DNA of 64,000 nucleotides, taken from positions 13,203,051-13,267,050 of the forward strand of contig OX465107.1 in NCBI GenBank assembly GCA_949987565.1, written 5' to 3'. Under the pieces are notes generated by a model, which saw only the letters and a list, made by a program, of their open reading frames with translations, was not told the DNA's origin and did not search any database. Positions 53,923-64,000 of the stretch are shown one piece after another; position 1 is the first letter of the stretch; each line of letters starts with the position of its first letter. The DNA is from Luidia sarsii. Lineage: Eukaryota; Echinodermata; Asteroidea; Paxillosida; Luidiidae. Made by a program: the position numbers and the translations under genes.

Positions 53923-54760
53923 TTTGGTTTGGTTTGTTTTTCTGCTATTTTCAAAGGAAAAAAATAAAGTTTTCCTTTTGAAAAGTCCAAAAAAGTCTTC
54001 TTCTTCTTCTTTCTCTTCTTCTTATTTTTTCTTTTTCGGCCCAAAAAGTCCATCGACAAAGCACTATCTGCGTTCTGTGAGTACTATCTAGTTTGTGTTG
54101 TTGTTTTTTTTCTTTCTTCTATCTGCGAGACACGCTGGAGCCACGAACGAATGGCCCCTTATCAAGGCGGTGTGTCTGGGAGCGAGACGGGGGTATTACC
54201 GGGCTGGGGCCGGGGCCCGAAGGGCGTCTGCTATAGCCTATACCCTGGAACCCTCCTCTTTCTTCGATACAAGCCTCCACCTCTTAAAACCCTCGACTCT
54301 AGTCTGACTCTTTCTGGCTCTCAAAGACGAAACAAAAACGAGCCCGAATCACCTGCGAGGATCTTTAATACTCCGGTGTCGAAAGCAGTCTCTTACCGCG
54401 AGGATTGTCCCCTCCCCCCCTTTCCCTCTCCTTCCTTCCCTGGAATCGCCCGGCGAAGATTTGAGAGCTCAAGCCAACCAGCGGGCCGCCCGTAAAATCT
54501 CCGATCCTTCTCCTCGCCGGATGCGTCGCTGTCGTTGTTGTTATAGCTGGGGAATATGTTTGGGTTTGTTGGGGGATGTTTTTTTTTTTTTTTCGTTTGT
54601 CTCGAACTGTCTATCAGTCTCTAGGGCTCTCTCCTCCTCCTCATCCCCATGGGAAACGGAGAATCTCGGGCGGCTCAAGTCGAAGGCTCCTAGCCGCCGG
54701 CCCGGCCCAACGAGGCGATCGTTGGGGTCTCAAATATCTGCCCTATCGACAAGACTAATG
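53923..54760. other. Unique stretch, GC-rich on the right
   Basis: From 54.1 kb CpG frequency rises and several frames overlap, none with recognisable motifs. Confidence 0.45.
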
Positions 54761-54870
54761 TAACCTCTCCCCCTCTCCCCCTCTCCCCTTTCCTCCTCTC
54801 CCCCTCTCCCCCTCTCTCACTCCCCCTCTTTCTATCTCTCTCTCTCATTCTCTCTTTCTCTCCCCTGCCT
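54761..54870. repeat. Polypyrimidine tract
   Basis: CCCCTCTC-type units. Confidence 0.9.
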
Positions 54871-55428
54871 TTCGCGCTTCACCTTCCTCCTCTGCCCCGG
54901 CTCAAGAGAGACGACGACGGAGGGAAGAAAAACCCAGCCCGAAAATCCCCAGGAAATGAAGACTGTCATCCGGCCAGACGCAGCTTGACTTACGAAGCGA
55001 TCGCATCCTTCCGCTCGTTTCACCTGCCGGCCCCGTGCAGCTGGGCGGCGGGCGAAGCAGGCCTGATGCGCCACGTTCAGAGCCGGGCGGGTGGGGGGAG
55101 AGAGGGAGGGAGCTACCGTACGGCGGTTGTCGCCGGCAGCGACCGCCGAGCTCTCTTGAAGAGTATTAAGCCCCACCGAGTCTCCAACAAACCTTTTCAA
55201 AGGCCACCTCTTATTTCTTTTTTTCGTTCTCCCTCTCCTTGCTCCCCCTCCCGAAGCGTCAGAAAGCTGCACGACCCCGCCACTTTTCGCTTTATACAAG
55301 CTCCGAAGATTTGATTTAAAAGCCGTGCCTTCTTTGACTGCTAATCGCCGTGCGCTGGGGAAGATTTTTAACTCGTTGGAAGTTGGCATCGACATGAAAG
55401 GACGCATATTATAGTCAAGAATTTCCAC
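54832..55428 (-). other. 198-codon open frame in mainly unique DNA, unidentified
   Basis: About 180 of the 198 codons lie in non-repetitive CpG-rich sequence; only the C-terminal Arg/Glu end is read from the CT tract. The product would be basic (many Arg and Lys) with no recognised domain. The region is a plausible CpG island, where stops are rare, so openness alone is weak evidence. Confidence 0.18.
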
Positions 55429-57224
55429 CCAACATAATTGCCAGTCGGCGTGGCAGTTCCCCCTTCATTATAACCTCACGTAAAAATGAAAAAAAACACC
55501 GCGCGCGAGCCGGGATCCCCCGTGTTCTAGACGCTTTCGTCGGTAGTGGTCGGCGTCTGTCGACCCGCTGCGCAATGCCTCTCGTGTTAGTGCATCGAGG
55601 TTCAACTTTGGCCTGGAGTTTAAGAATGCAAGCTATACTGTTTCGATCGTGGCCATCATTTCCAAATGCAAATTTCAAGGATTGAAATCGATTAAAAGCA
55701 TCTTGCAACTCTGATTTCACTGCTGTTTTATAATTCGAATCTGAAAACTTTTTCAGTGTAAGTACAACTTTCCAGCCCCTTCATCAAAGTTATTTTTCTG
55801 GCAAAAGAAACTGCCCTAGGCTACTTATACTTATTGGCAAAAGTTAATCGATGAGATAAGCTTTTGCCCGTTTTCACCGAATTTAACAAAGCATTCAAAG
55901 CACAGGCCTATATTTTGAATATTCATTCTGTTTGATTTTTAAATAGTTCACTCGTGTGATTTTTGGACAACTGCTCGGTTATGAAAAAAAAAGGTAAAAA
56001 CGCGATTTTTAAATCCCTTGGATTTTCTTTTAAGTATCGTTCATTGCTTTGTTATTAGGCGGTTTTCTGAAGCACTTGTGCTTCAGAAAGCTCTGCTTCA
56101 GAAGTTTCTTGGGGAGTTTCAAGAACTGAATTCCCTACCCGATGCCAGAAAACTCCCCTGGGAGAACTCAAGTCAGCTCAAACGAATGAAAGTGTCTTTC
56201 CGTGGAAGTGACAACCCTTTCAAAGTGTCGGAAGGTGGCGTTTTCCCATATATATCTTGCTCACCTTTATAATAACTAACTAAACCAAAAAAAAAAAAAA
56301 AATAGAAGCATGTCATCGAAATGAGATTTAGCCACTTCAAAAATAAGAGTGGAATGAACATTTTGATTACAAAGTGGTGGGCGGATTGACTTCTATAAGC
56401 AAAACCCGACAGTTTCTGTATTGACTTTTCCGACACTGTCTGTCTCACACCGCCGAAAACGTTGGCCATAACATTCAGCCACCATAGTGACCAATGTTGG
56501 CCGACTACCAACAGTTACTGGTAGCTCAAAAGTACAGTGGGACTATGTTCGTTAAAACAAACCACAAACTCCCTTCAATCCTGGAAAAAACCAAGCAAAG
56601 GGTCGGGCCGACGATTTTGCCCAACACTTTTTGTTTGTCAAACACATTTTTGGTTTGGGGGGAGACCGGACGTTTTCACAGTGCTTAAACTCGATAATAG
56701 AGTGCTTGAACTCGGTGACTTTTGGTCGAACTCTATACCCGGTCATTCGTTTCAGCAGTTGGCAACTCTTACCCAGGCTGTAACAACATCGTTGCTCTTA
56801 AAATACCCAACGAATCTCCGTGTTAATTCTCAACACTTGACAATTGTTGTCCTGCGTGCGGTATGTTTTTTTAGTGTTTTTTACTCGATGAGAAGTCAAG
56901 GTTAATTGCCTCTTAAGAGCGCGCTATGGTGGAGACCCCTACGCCGTCCACTCGCACTTTCGCACGGTATCCCGACCCGGGCAAATCCCGCTAAACCATT
57001 ATCTCCCCGTAAGCGGGAATCATCGTGGCGTTGAAGAATTCGGACGCGAGCCATTTCCCCCCGGTAAAACCCAACTTGTTCCCGATAAATGAATGCTCAA
57101 TCACCACAGTATTTCATCATTTGACCATCGCAGTGCTATCATAACTCTTATTGTGCAAAAGCCAGTGCAGAACCTACCACCTTCGAACATTCTTCTAAAC
57201 GTCGGGCCGTTTGTTTACGTTAAA
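55429..57224. other. 1.8-kb ordinary stretch
   Basis: AT-rich, with a perfect 12-bp palindromic stem (TTTCTGAAGCAC / GTGCTTCAGAAA, 56064-56089). No gene recognised. Confidence 0.5.
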
Positions 57225-57530
57225 GCCCCTACATTGGTAAGATCGAAAAACAGAAATGTTCACAGATTTACATGAAACTTATACAGTTTGAAGATGATTA
57301 TGGTAGAAACCTCTCACTGAAATATTCCTGCCTAAAATGTTGTATTTTGGGAGAAATGAGTAGAAGAAATAGTTTACGTCTCACCGAGATCTAAACTATT
57401 TTTCGGAACAGTACGGCGTTGAATGCTGCATTTTCGCGAAACAAATGAAGCGGTTTTCACGATTTTCTCGAGACTCGGTTGGCAGACTGAGCTGAAATAT
57501 TCACAAATGTGCTATTTCATGCATATGTTG
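57225..57530 (+). repeat. Interspersed repeat, copy 1
   Basis: Reads AAGATCGAAAAACAGAAATG, TTCACAGATTTACATGAAAC, TTATACAGTTTGAAGATGAT, TATGGTAGAAACC and later TCGAGACTCGGTTGGCAGAC, CATGCATATGTTGGA. From memory this type of sequence is frequent in echinoderm introns and UTRs. A diverged direct copy follows at 57600-57800. Confidence 0.6.
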
Positions 57531-57599
57531 GATCAGACAACGTATGTATACTATTCTTTGACCTCGACCAATGTTGTGTAGGGGCTTTTTTGAGGCCCA

Positions 57600-57800
57600 A
57601 TACAACATTGGGAAGATCGGAAAACATCGATGTCCACAGATTTCCTTCTAATTTACACAGTTTTGTAGATGGTCGTGGTAGAATCCTCATGTTGAAATCT
57701 TACGGTCTGGGATGCTGTACTCTCCTAGAAATCTTCACTCAAACATCGACAAATAGTTTATTACTTTCAAGTCATAAACTATTTCTTACACTACAGAATG
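57600..57800 (+). repeat. Interspersed repeat, copy 2 (diverged)
   Basis: Same order of words as copy 1 (GGAAGATCGGAAAACATCG, CCACAGATTT, TTACACAGTTTTGTAGATGG, GTGGTAGAATCC), with many substitutions. Confidence 0.55.
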
Positions 57801-60735
57801 GTACCCAGATCACCATTTGAGCTCAAACCTTCACATGATCGCTTTCTTGGGATGTTTAATGGTTTCACACACAAACTGTGGCAATCTTTTGACCTTTAAA
57901 CGAGACGGGTCCACATAATTCGTTCATTTGCTTTTTGTGGCCGTCAAAAATGCCCATAAATTCAACACTGTCGATCTCCGAACCTACAGACTTTTTTTAG
58001 ACTAACCAGGATTCCACATGCAACAAATGCCTGGAATTCCTTTTTAACTTATTGTGGGTTATAGTTACTTTGTAAGTCTTTCCGTATTTCGTCGACAAGG
58101 AAACTTTTGGTGTTTGTCTCATGATCCGTCGATACCCGAACCGTTTGTCAGAGTTTACAAAGTCGTCATTAACTTTGCTTTTAGTCCGATCAATGATTTG
58201 TGCCACAACCCAGTAAGCTTTGTGCTTGTTCATAATTAGTGTCTATCCGAATCCCCACTACCATATCGAGAATTGCTTTTTACGGTGGGATAGGTAACGA
58301 ATTGGAATTAGCCAATCGCCAAACTTGATGGCCAAAGTGTTTCGTGGAATTGACTGCGAAATACGTCAATCGAATCCACCGGTTTACGACAAACAGAGGT
58401 GCGAAAATACATCACAGAAAACAACCTATTGCAATATCGAACCCGAGACCAGGTATCAAGCAACAAATGAGAAGAAATTTCCAAAAACCAGTACGACTTT
58501 CCAAAGTGGTTGTCAATGTTGGTCTCCCCGCTTTTCGCCCACGATATACGGCGTGAAAATGGGAACGGCTTTCAGCGTGAATCGGCTGTTTTCTACGCCG
58601 AAGGATCGGGCGCTCCTCTCGGCTAGACACCCGCCTTCCCGTTGCGCCAACTCCACGGTGCCATAATATGGGGTGACATATAGGGTGACATAAGTGGGCG
58701 CTTGGTATGGATTTCTGACCAAATAAAAAAAAACATGAATCATCCTCAAAGGAGAACAAGCAACAGATATATATATATAGAGGGAAATAGATATGGCCCA
58801 AATGACAGACGCTGAGATCCCCGGATTCTTCCCCCAATCCAAATTCCGAAGGCGCGGTCGTCATCATCGGCCGGCTGATGCACCCGACTCTAGGCGGGGT
58901 TAATCCCCCACGCCCGCCCCGCCGCGCCGACCCTGGCCGTGGTGAAGTGCGAAGGCCCACCTCGGTCGGCTGAGAATCGGGGGCAAAGCTTCCCCTCATC
59001 CCACCTATAATTATAACAATCCTCTCCGAAGGAAATAGCACCAGAGTCCATCCAAGCATAATATGATCAGCCCACTCAATCATTTTGTTTTCCAAACAAA
59101 GTCGCTTCGAGTTGTTCTATACTTAAAGCAGAAAATAGGTCTATGATTATTCCACAGCACGCGTGAGATATCCGATCCACGCCGCCCTGTGTTCTTGTTC
59201 GTGTGATTATAGTGACACAAATATCGCATAAAAGGAGTTGGTTTGAGACGAAGGGGCGACTCTTGAGCTTCTCCAACCTCGTCCAGCGTCCCTTCGTCCG
59301 TCCCCCCCCTCTTTCCTTTGTGCGTCCTCTAGCTTTCCAACTGTCATTTTATCTGGTTCATATATGAATCTAGCTGCACTCATTGTTACCCTTTCCAACA
59401 ACGATCTCGGAGTCCATCTCAATATGCTTCGATTCAAACAGCGATTCTGTCCGTCGCGCCTTCACACTGGATACGAATCGACTCTCACACGATAGACCGA
59501 TTCAGGATATTTTTGCGTTCAACGTTGTTTATATTATTTTTTTTTTCAAGGCAGGAATTCGCTTCATCTCGATGTTTCGACCGACGGCAGTCTTTGAGTG
59601 AAAAGAAAACGGCCGTAAATTTGTCAGTTGGAGTTGGGTTTTTTGTTTTGTCTCGAAGCGAACAAAGGAAACGAAATGTGACGGAGAGAGTTTGCATTGT
59701 CCTTGAGTGCGGTTTCTTTTGGAGATGTGTCACTATACTGGGACGCTGCTCGAGCGCTTGTATGTTGGTGCATGCACCAGTCGTTTTCTGCGCATTTTCT
59801 TTCTGTTCTGACGGTTCGAATCCCTCCGGATCGAGGAGAAGCTATTGGGCCTCAGCCACATCCCGCCTACCTAAGATTCAGGGATCAAAATGGCGGTAGA
59901 ATAGGGTTTCAACTCACGGAGTCATGCTCGTGCCGTGTTAAGAATTTACTTATTATCATAATTTATAAACAAAAAATGACCGTATAGCTCCAATCGAACA
60001 AACCTGGTGACGATTGCCAAGTTATTAGCGATGTTCTCTACCGAAAAAAATCCGTTCGTCCAGTCGACCGGCTGGTTCTCCCACCAGCCAGCGTGTCGCG
60101 GCTGTTAAGTTCCGTCCGTGTGGAGCGCCGAGAGTACGGGTACCCGGCTCGGCGGATGCTCGGTGGGTCAGTGCCGAGAGAAGGGTTACGGTCCGGTCGT
60201 GACGGCACCTCGCCTCTCAACCCCCCCAAAAATAGCAACACAGGGGGATGGGTCTTTGTTCTCGAGTCTTCCAAGCGTCGACGCGCACTCTGATTGGTGT
60301 AAACAAACAAGCGACTGGCACCCAGTTACCGGCATCTGCCATATCCATGCGCCCCATATACTTAATGAAGGCCCATGCCCCTCGAAGTCTCGAACCTGAT
60401 AACTCACCTAATTACACGGCCTGGTTGAGCATTGGCGGCCGTGTCGGGCAAAGAATGCCCTCCAAAGCATGCTCGGATGGGTAAATGTGGCATTTTGTAC
60501 TTTTGGTTTAGTTCACGGCGCATGGGCGGTAACCACCAAATGCCACCCTCGGGGTCACTTTACCCGCCAGAGAGGTACATACACACCGCAGCCATTGATT
60601 CATCTCCTTCCTTAAAGACTGGGAAGCCAAGCCAACGTAATGTCAATCAACTAAAGGGATTTTCTGTTTTGTGTTCTGTTGCGTTCTGTTGTGTTCAGTT
60701 GTGTTGTTTTCTGTTCTGTACTGTTGTGTTATGTT
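57801..60735. other. 2.9-kb ordinary stretch
   Basis: The longest region without tandem repeats. Contains TATATATATATAG at 58770-58780, a family-A-like word (TCTCGATGTTTCGACCGACG at about 59567), a YY1-like word (CAAAATGGCGGTAG at 59887-59900) and several unremarkable frames of up to 227 codons, none recognised. Confidence 0.45.
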
Positions 60736-60915
60736 GTGTTGTGTTGTGTTGTGTTGTGTTGTGTTGTGTTGTGTTGTGTTGTGTTGTGTTGTGTTGTGTT
60801 GTGTTGTGTTGTGTTGTGTTGTGTTGTGTTGTGTTGTGTTGTGTTGTGTTGTGTTGTGTTGTGTTGTGTTGTGTTGTGTTGTGTTGTGTTGTGTTGTGTT
60901 GTGTTGTGTTGTGTT
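60736..60915. repeat. (GTGTT)n pentamer array
   Basis: About 36 uninterrupted GTGTT units; a decayed lead-in runs from 60670. It changes abruptly, in phase, to CCGTT at 60916. Confidence 0.98.
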
Positions 60916-61017
60916 CCGTTCCGTTCCGTTCCGTTCCGTTCCGTTCCGTTCCGTTCCGTTCCGTTCCAATCCGTTCCGTTCCGTTCCGTTCCGTTCCGTT
61001 CAAATCCGTTCCGTTCT
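60916..61017. repeat. (CCGTT)n pentamer array
   Basis: About 20 CCGTT units with a few variants (CCAAT, CAAAT). It is in register with the preceding GTGTT array. Confidence 0.98.
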
Positions 61018-61304
61018 TTTCTTGGCTATTCGTCCATTTGCCACATTTATTTGTGGAGAAAATGCCGGTATAATAGCAGCTGAGTCAGTCGATCAGAAAC
61101 AAATCCACGGTGCCCGCCTATGACCCAGTTTTTCAGATGCCTATATCATATTCATGAATCCAACCTGATTTCTGTCTCTAATCAGATACGTCGATGGATT
61201 TGCTTCGTGTTTTCGTATAAGGGGGAATCACGAGAGGCCGCTGGATGCTGCGTGATCTACACGTCACACAGACTCCTGGCAAACCCACCCTACCGATCAA
61301 CCAC
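61018..61304. other. Short unique stretch
   Basis: Nothing recognised. Confidence 0.5.
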
Positions 61305-61470
61305 AACCCCACCTCCTCCTTTCCCATCCCCCTCCCCTCCTCCTCCCCTCCTCCTCCCCTCCTCCTCCCTTCCTCCTCCCCCTCCTCCCCTCCCCTCCCT
61401 CTCCACCCTCTCCTCCCCCTCCCCTCCTCCCTCCCCCTCCTCCCCCTCCTCCTCCTCCTCCTCCTCCTCC
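61305..61470. repeat. (CCTCCTCCC)n/(CTC)n polypyrimidine tract
   Basis: CTCCTCCCC-type units ending in pure CTC. Confidence 0.95.
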
Positions 61471-61890
61471 TGATTGCCAGTCCCCTAAAGGTCAAAATGT
61501 AGATCAATGCTCTGCCTGATTTGTTGGGACACCTCGAGCTGTCTTGAGGGGGCCGGGAAGATGTTAGTCACGGGCAGACGTTGTTCGGCAGTAATTTGAC
61601 TCGATGTCGTTTCTCCGCCATTCGGAGGCCCACTGACGATGCCGCCCGTCAAGACAGTTTGGACGGGTTCTCGGGCATATACGGAGTGACTTCTCTTGAT
61701 TCTTTTTATTTCTCGGGTGGGTGGGGGGAGATAAAACGAGGCATGTTTTTCGCCTCCTTCATGCCCCTGCCAATGATCCTATTTGTTGGGAAGTTGGAAA
61801 GTGTGGAAAGGGTCTGTCCCGATTCAGGCCACAGGCATGGGGGTTAGGGATAGAGAGACGCGTGTCATAAAAGTGGTCTGATTTACACTC
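61471..61890. other. Unique stretch
   Basis: Nothing recognised. Confidence 0.5.
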
Positions 61891-62071
61891 TATTGAGACC
61901 AAAGTGATTACTGACTGCAAACTGCTTACTGACTGAAATTACCAAAATTCAAATCTCAAAATTTAGCGGGCCTGACGTTTCTATCCTGGCAGGACCTTTC
62001 TAAGGACCTTTGAGAAAGGTCCTGCTAGGATCAAAACGTCAGGTCCACAGAATTTATTGAGACCAGTGATA
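61891..62071. repeat. Family B element with 16-18 bp flanking direct repeats
   Basis: TATTGAGACCAAAGTGAT (61891-61908) and TATTGAGACCAGTGAT (62056-62071) bracket the element. Inside are the tail (CTGCAAACTGCTTACTGACT, AAATTACCAAAATTC), the left arm (GGGCCTGACGTTTCTATCC, GGCAGGACCTTTC), a short loop and the right arm (GAGAAAGGTCCTGCTAGG, ATCAAAACGTCAGGTCC). Confidence 0.85.
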
Positions 62072-62472
62072 TAATGTACAGTAGCAACATTCGTCTCTGT
62101 CTCAGTATCGCAGTGCTAAAGATTTCCCCCTAATTACCCAGTCAGCTCAAGATGACCTTCATAGGGCCAGGAAGGTGCGTTTCATAAAAAAATAATCGTC
62201 GGTTTTCGGCAGCAAAGGCCAAGGCGAGGTCGGTCTCCATACACGAGAGAAATCTCGTGGAAGCGCGGCAGAGTGTGGCTCTCGCCGGCGTCGTTATACG
62301 GGTCTGTACGGGGCGCTATAGGACCGGTGAGGCACCGATGGGTAGCTCGGTCGACTCCCGCCCGGCACGGCTCCTCGTACGGAGTGCAACAAGCATCCGA
62401 TACCAAGCTTGCAAGGGGAAAGAACTTCGTTCTTGGTCGATGCTAGCTCGGTAAAGCGCTCTCTTTAGACAC
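62072..62472. other. Unique stretch
   Basis: CpG-rich at 62.25-62.46 kb. A GCTAGCTCGGTAAAGCGCTC word (about 62442) resembles a tRNA A-box, but no B-box follows. Confidence 0.45.
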
Positions 62473-62645
62473 CTGGTAACACGCACTGCGACAAAAAACA
62501 GACGCAGACGTGAGGGGGGGGGGGGTGGTTGGTCTAGATTATTATCAGCAAGGAACTGCAGAAGGAAAGGAACGTCCTCCTCGTGCAGGATTTCGTGCAG
62601 CGATGGGCGGTTGGGCAAGGCGGGCTTGTGGGAGTATCTCGGCAT
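62473..62645 (-). CDS. Possible first coding exon, cut by the gap, unidentified protein
   Basis: The minus strand has ATG at 62645 in a fair context (A at -3) and reads MPRYSHKPALPNRPSLHEIL, then HEEDVPFLLQFLADNNLDQP, followed by a Pro run. The first 40 residues look protein-like (amphipathic, mixed composition, G/C-rich third positions). A candidate donor CAG|GTGTCT lies at 62473/62472. Across the gap, at 62895, the minus strand shows a good acceptor (TTATTTCTTTTCAG|AATC) whose first 30 bases have stops in all frames, as a 5' UTR exon would. No domain is recognised. The Pro run comes from a C-run and weakens the call; a chance frame remains possible. Confidence 0.3.
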
Positions 62646-62664
62646 GGTATTGCTGTCCGTGCAG

Positions 62665-62864
62665 NNNNNNNNNNNNNNNNNNNNNNNNNNNNNNNNNNNN
62701 NNNNNNNNNNNNNNNNNNNNNNNNNNNNNNNNNNNNNNNNNNNNNNNNNNNNNNNNNNNNNNNNNNNNNNNNNNNNNNNNNNNNNNNNNNNNNNNNNNNN
62801 NNNNNNNNNNNNNNNNNNNNNNNNNNNNNNNNNNNNNNNNNNNNNNNNNNNNNNNNNNNNNNNN
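62665..62864. other. Assembly gap (200 N)
   Basis: Fixed-size gap; unlike the other two it is not embedded in simple sequence. Confidence 1.
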
Positions 62865-62894
62865 GGTCGCATTCAGTTACAATTCTCTATGATT

Positions 62895-63270
62895 CTGAAA
62901 AGAAATAACCAAGTGATGGGCAAGCACAATTTGTTTTCCTATATCACTACTTTGTTGGCAATTTTTGTACAGTAATGATCAACGTGCCGAGCCCTCGTCT
63001 GGCTTTCCGCGGCCGATGCACGCGTGCGTAATGGGCGTCTGTTGGATTTGAGTTGGACTAACTTGAGTCGTCTCGTGTCGATGTGCAAGGTGACTTTCTC
63101 AATACTGATGGCAGTTTGGATGCCTGCGGGAATCGTGCAAGGGAAGCAATGCTTCTAATTATCCAGTACAAGCCGACCCTTTAAAGGATTGCTTCGAGCG
63201 TTTCCTGGACAGACGCATTATTATGAAAACCAACTTGTTTGGTGAGCTTCCTAAAGTTACCGTTAAGAAA
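62895..63270. other. Unique stretch
   Basis: Begins (minus strand) with the possible splice acceptor described for the exon at 62473. Nothing else recognised. Confidence 0.4.
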
Positions 63271-63472
63271 CGAGGGAGAGAGAGAGGGGAGAGATAGGGA
63301 GAGAGATGGAGAGGGAGAGAGGGAAGGAGGGGAGAGTGGTGAGAGGGAGAGAGAGAGGAGGAGAGAGAGGTATAGAGAGAGAGGGAGAGAGAAGTAGAGA
63401 GAAAAGTCGGAGAGAGAGGAGAGAGGGGGAGAGAGAGGGAGGTGAGAGAGAGAAGGAAAGAAACAGAGAGAG
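63271..63472. repeat. Polypurine tract
   Basis: GA/GGGA-rich. Confidence 0.95.
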
Positions 63473-64000
63473 GAATGAGGCTTGGTTGACGTTGTCTGAA
63501 ACATCCTTGGAGTTCTCCATGGAGTACTAGAAGGTACATTTAGAATCACCTATGTAGACATACTGAAGAGAGACACTAGTCTGGTTGGAACTAATGGACT
63601 CAAATCTGCTATGACGGACATACTAGTGTGGTGTAAGTGCATTCATAGAGCAGCGAGTAAGCATTGGTAAGAAGCCCCTAGAATTAGTATAATTATAGTA
63701 ACAGTAAACTTCAAACCACGTTCGATAGGTTAGAACACGGTTTGAATTTGATGACTTTTTCGATCTGAATGTTCTAATTGTTGCTGTCATTTCATGCTGT
63801 CATGCTGTTCTATTTCCGCTGTCATTATTTTATTTGCGTCAAATACAGAACTGTGACTACGCGGTACCATGTTTCTTATTTCTGGGTCGATTTCTGAAAA
63901 GAATAAGTATAGTTGGCTCATGGTTGTCTTGTTTCCTTCTTACTTTCTTTCGATAGTGTGTGATTTGTGTTGGCACGCAACCAACTGCGCTCAGTGCGGT
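63473..64000. other. Unique stretch to the window end
   Basis: Ordinary sequence with a short inverted pair (AAACCACGTTCGATAGGTTA / AACACGGTTTG near 63712-63746). No gene recognised. Confidence 0.5.

Noticed and set aside
53696..54091. Leu/Ser/Phe-run protein
   Set aside because: Read from the CTT microsatellite.
60736..61017. Telomere-like repeat
   Set aside because: GTGTT/CCGTT does not match TTAGGG or known variants and is flanked by unique DNA.
60432..61123. Cys/Val-rich and Ser/Val-Pro-Phe-Arg frames
   Set aside because: Read from GTGTT and CCGTT pentamers.
62436..62480. tRNA-like A-box (GCTAGCTCGGTAAAGCGC)
   Set aside because: No B-box GGTTCGANNC at the right distance and no cloverleaf. 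A similar word at 50764 (CTCGGTAGAGCGTCTC) fails the same test.

Overview
The window looks like eukaryotic nuclear DNA from an animal: intergenic or intronic, very rich in simple repeats, with no complete gene I can recognise. It contains no bacterial-style operons, rRNA, CRISPR arrays or intact transposon genes. Three fixed 200-N gaps (8652-8851, 31529-31728, 62665-62864) are what a scaffolded long-read assembly would show. Several interspersed repeats (15.5, 42.0, 50.1 and 57.2-57.8 kb) resemble, from memory only, repeats common in echinoderm (perhaps sea star) genomes. I therefore favour a marine deuterostome, without certainty.

Layout. From 0 to 27 kb, unique stretches of 0.3-1.9 kb alternate with long polypurine or polypyrimidine tracts, hexamer arrays (CTCTGC at 8.04-8.65 and 20.05-20.63 kb; CCCCTG at 17.57-18.36 kb) and a 1.6-kb purine-rich minisatellite (11.6-13.2 kb). 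A 3.6-kb, 31-bp minisatellite fills 27.56-31.17 kb. A 21-bp minisatellite bounded by inverted repeats sits at 35.0-36.1 kb. Two tRNA-derived SINE copies lie head-to-head at 38.9-39.3 kb. From 39.7 to 47.0 kb the unique islands carry promoter-type motifs (NRF1, E-box, NF-Y, CRE/ETS, YY1, ZNF143). From 47.5 to 48.9 kb there is an 18-bp minisatellite interrupted by a 429-bp inverted-repeat element. From 49 to 60.7 kb the sequence is the most ordinary, with scattered interspersed repeats. The end holds a compound pentamer array (60.7-61.0 kb) and a possible minus-strand exon cut by the last gap (62.5-62.9 kb).

Main theme. Two dispersed families of hairpin-forming elements recur. Family A (15.5, 50.1 kb, half copies at 15.2 and 42.0 kb) has long inverted arms, and its two full copies are flanked by 13-14 bp direct repeats. 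Family B (2.0, 4.4, 5.6, 7.0, 22.6, 43.9, 46.0, 49.5, 62.0 kb) contains a GATCGAAACGTCAGG-type core and a CCTTTCTCAAAGG mini-hairpin. One copy is a perfect 50-bp-arm palindrome, one has 16-18 bp flanking repeats, and in one the hairpin loop has grown into 18 tandem 18-bp units. Other minisatellites here also have units containing their own small inverted repeat, so hairpin-driven expansion may explain much of the tandem DNA.

Almost all long open frames in this window are by-products of tandem repeats without stop codons and are not annotated as genes. The few non-repetitive open frames are listed with low confidence.
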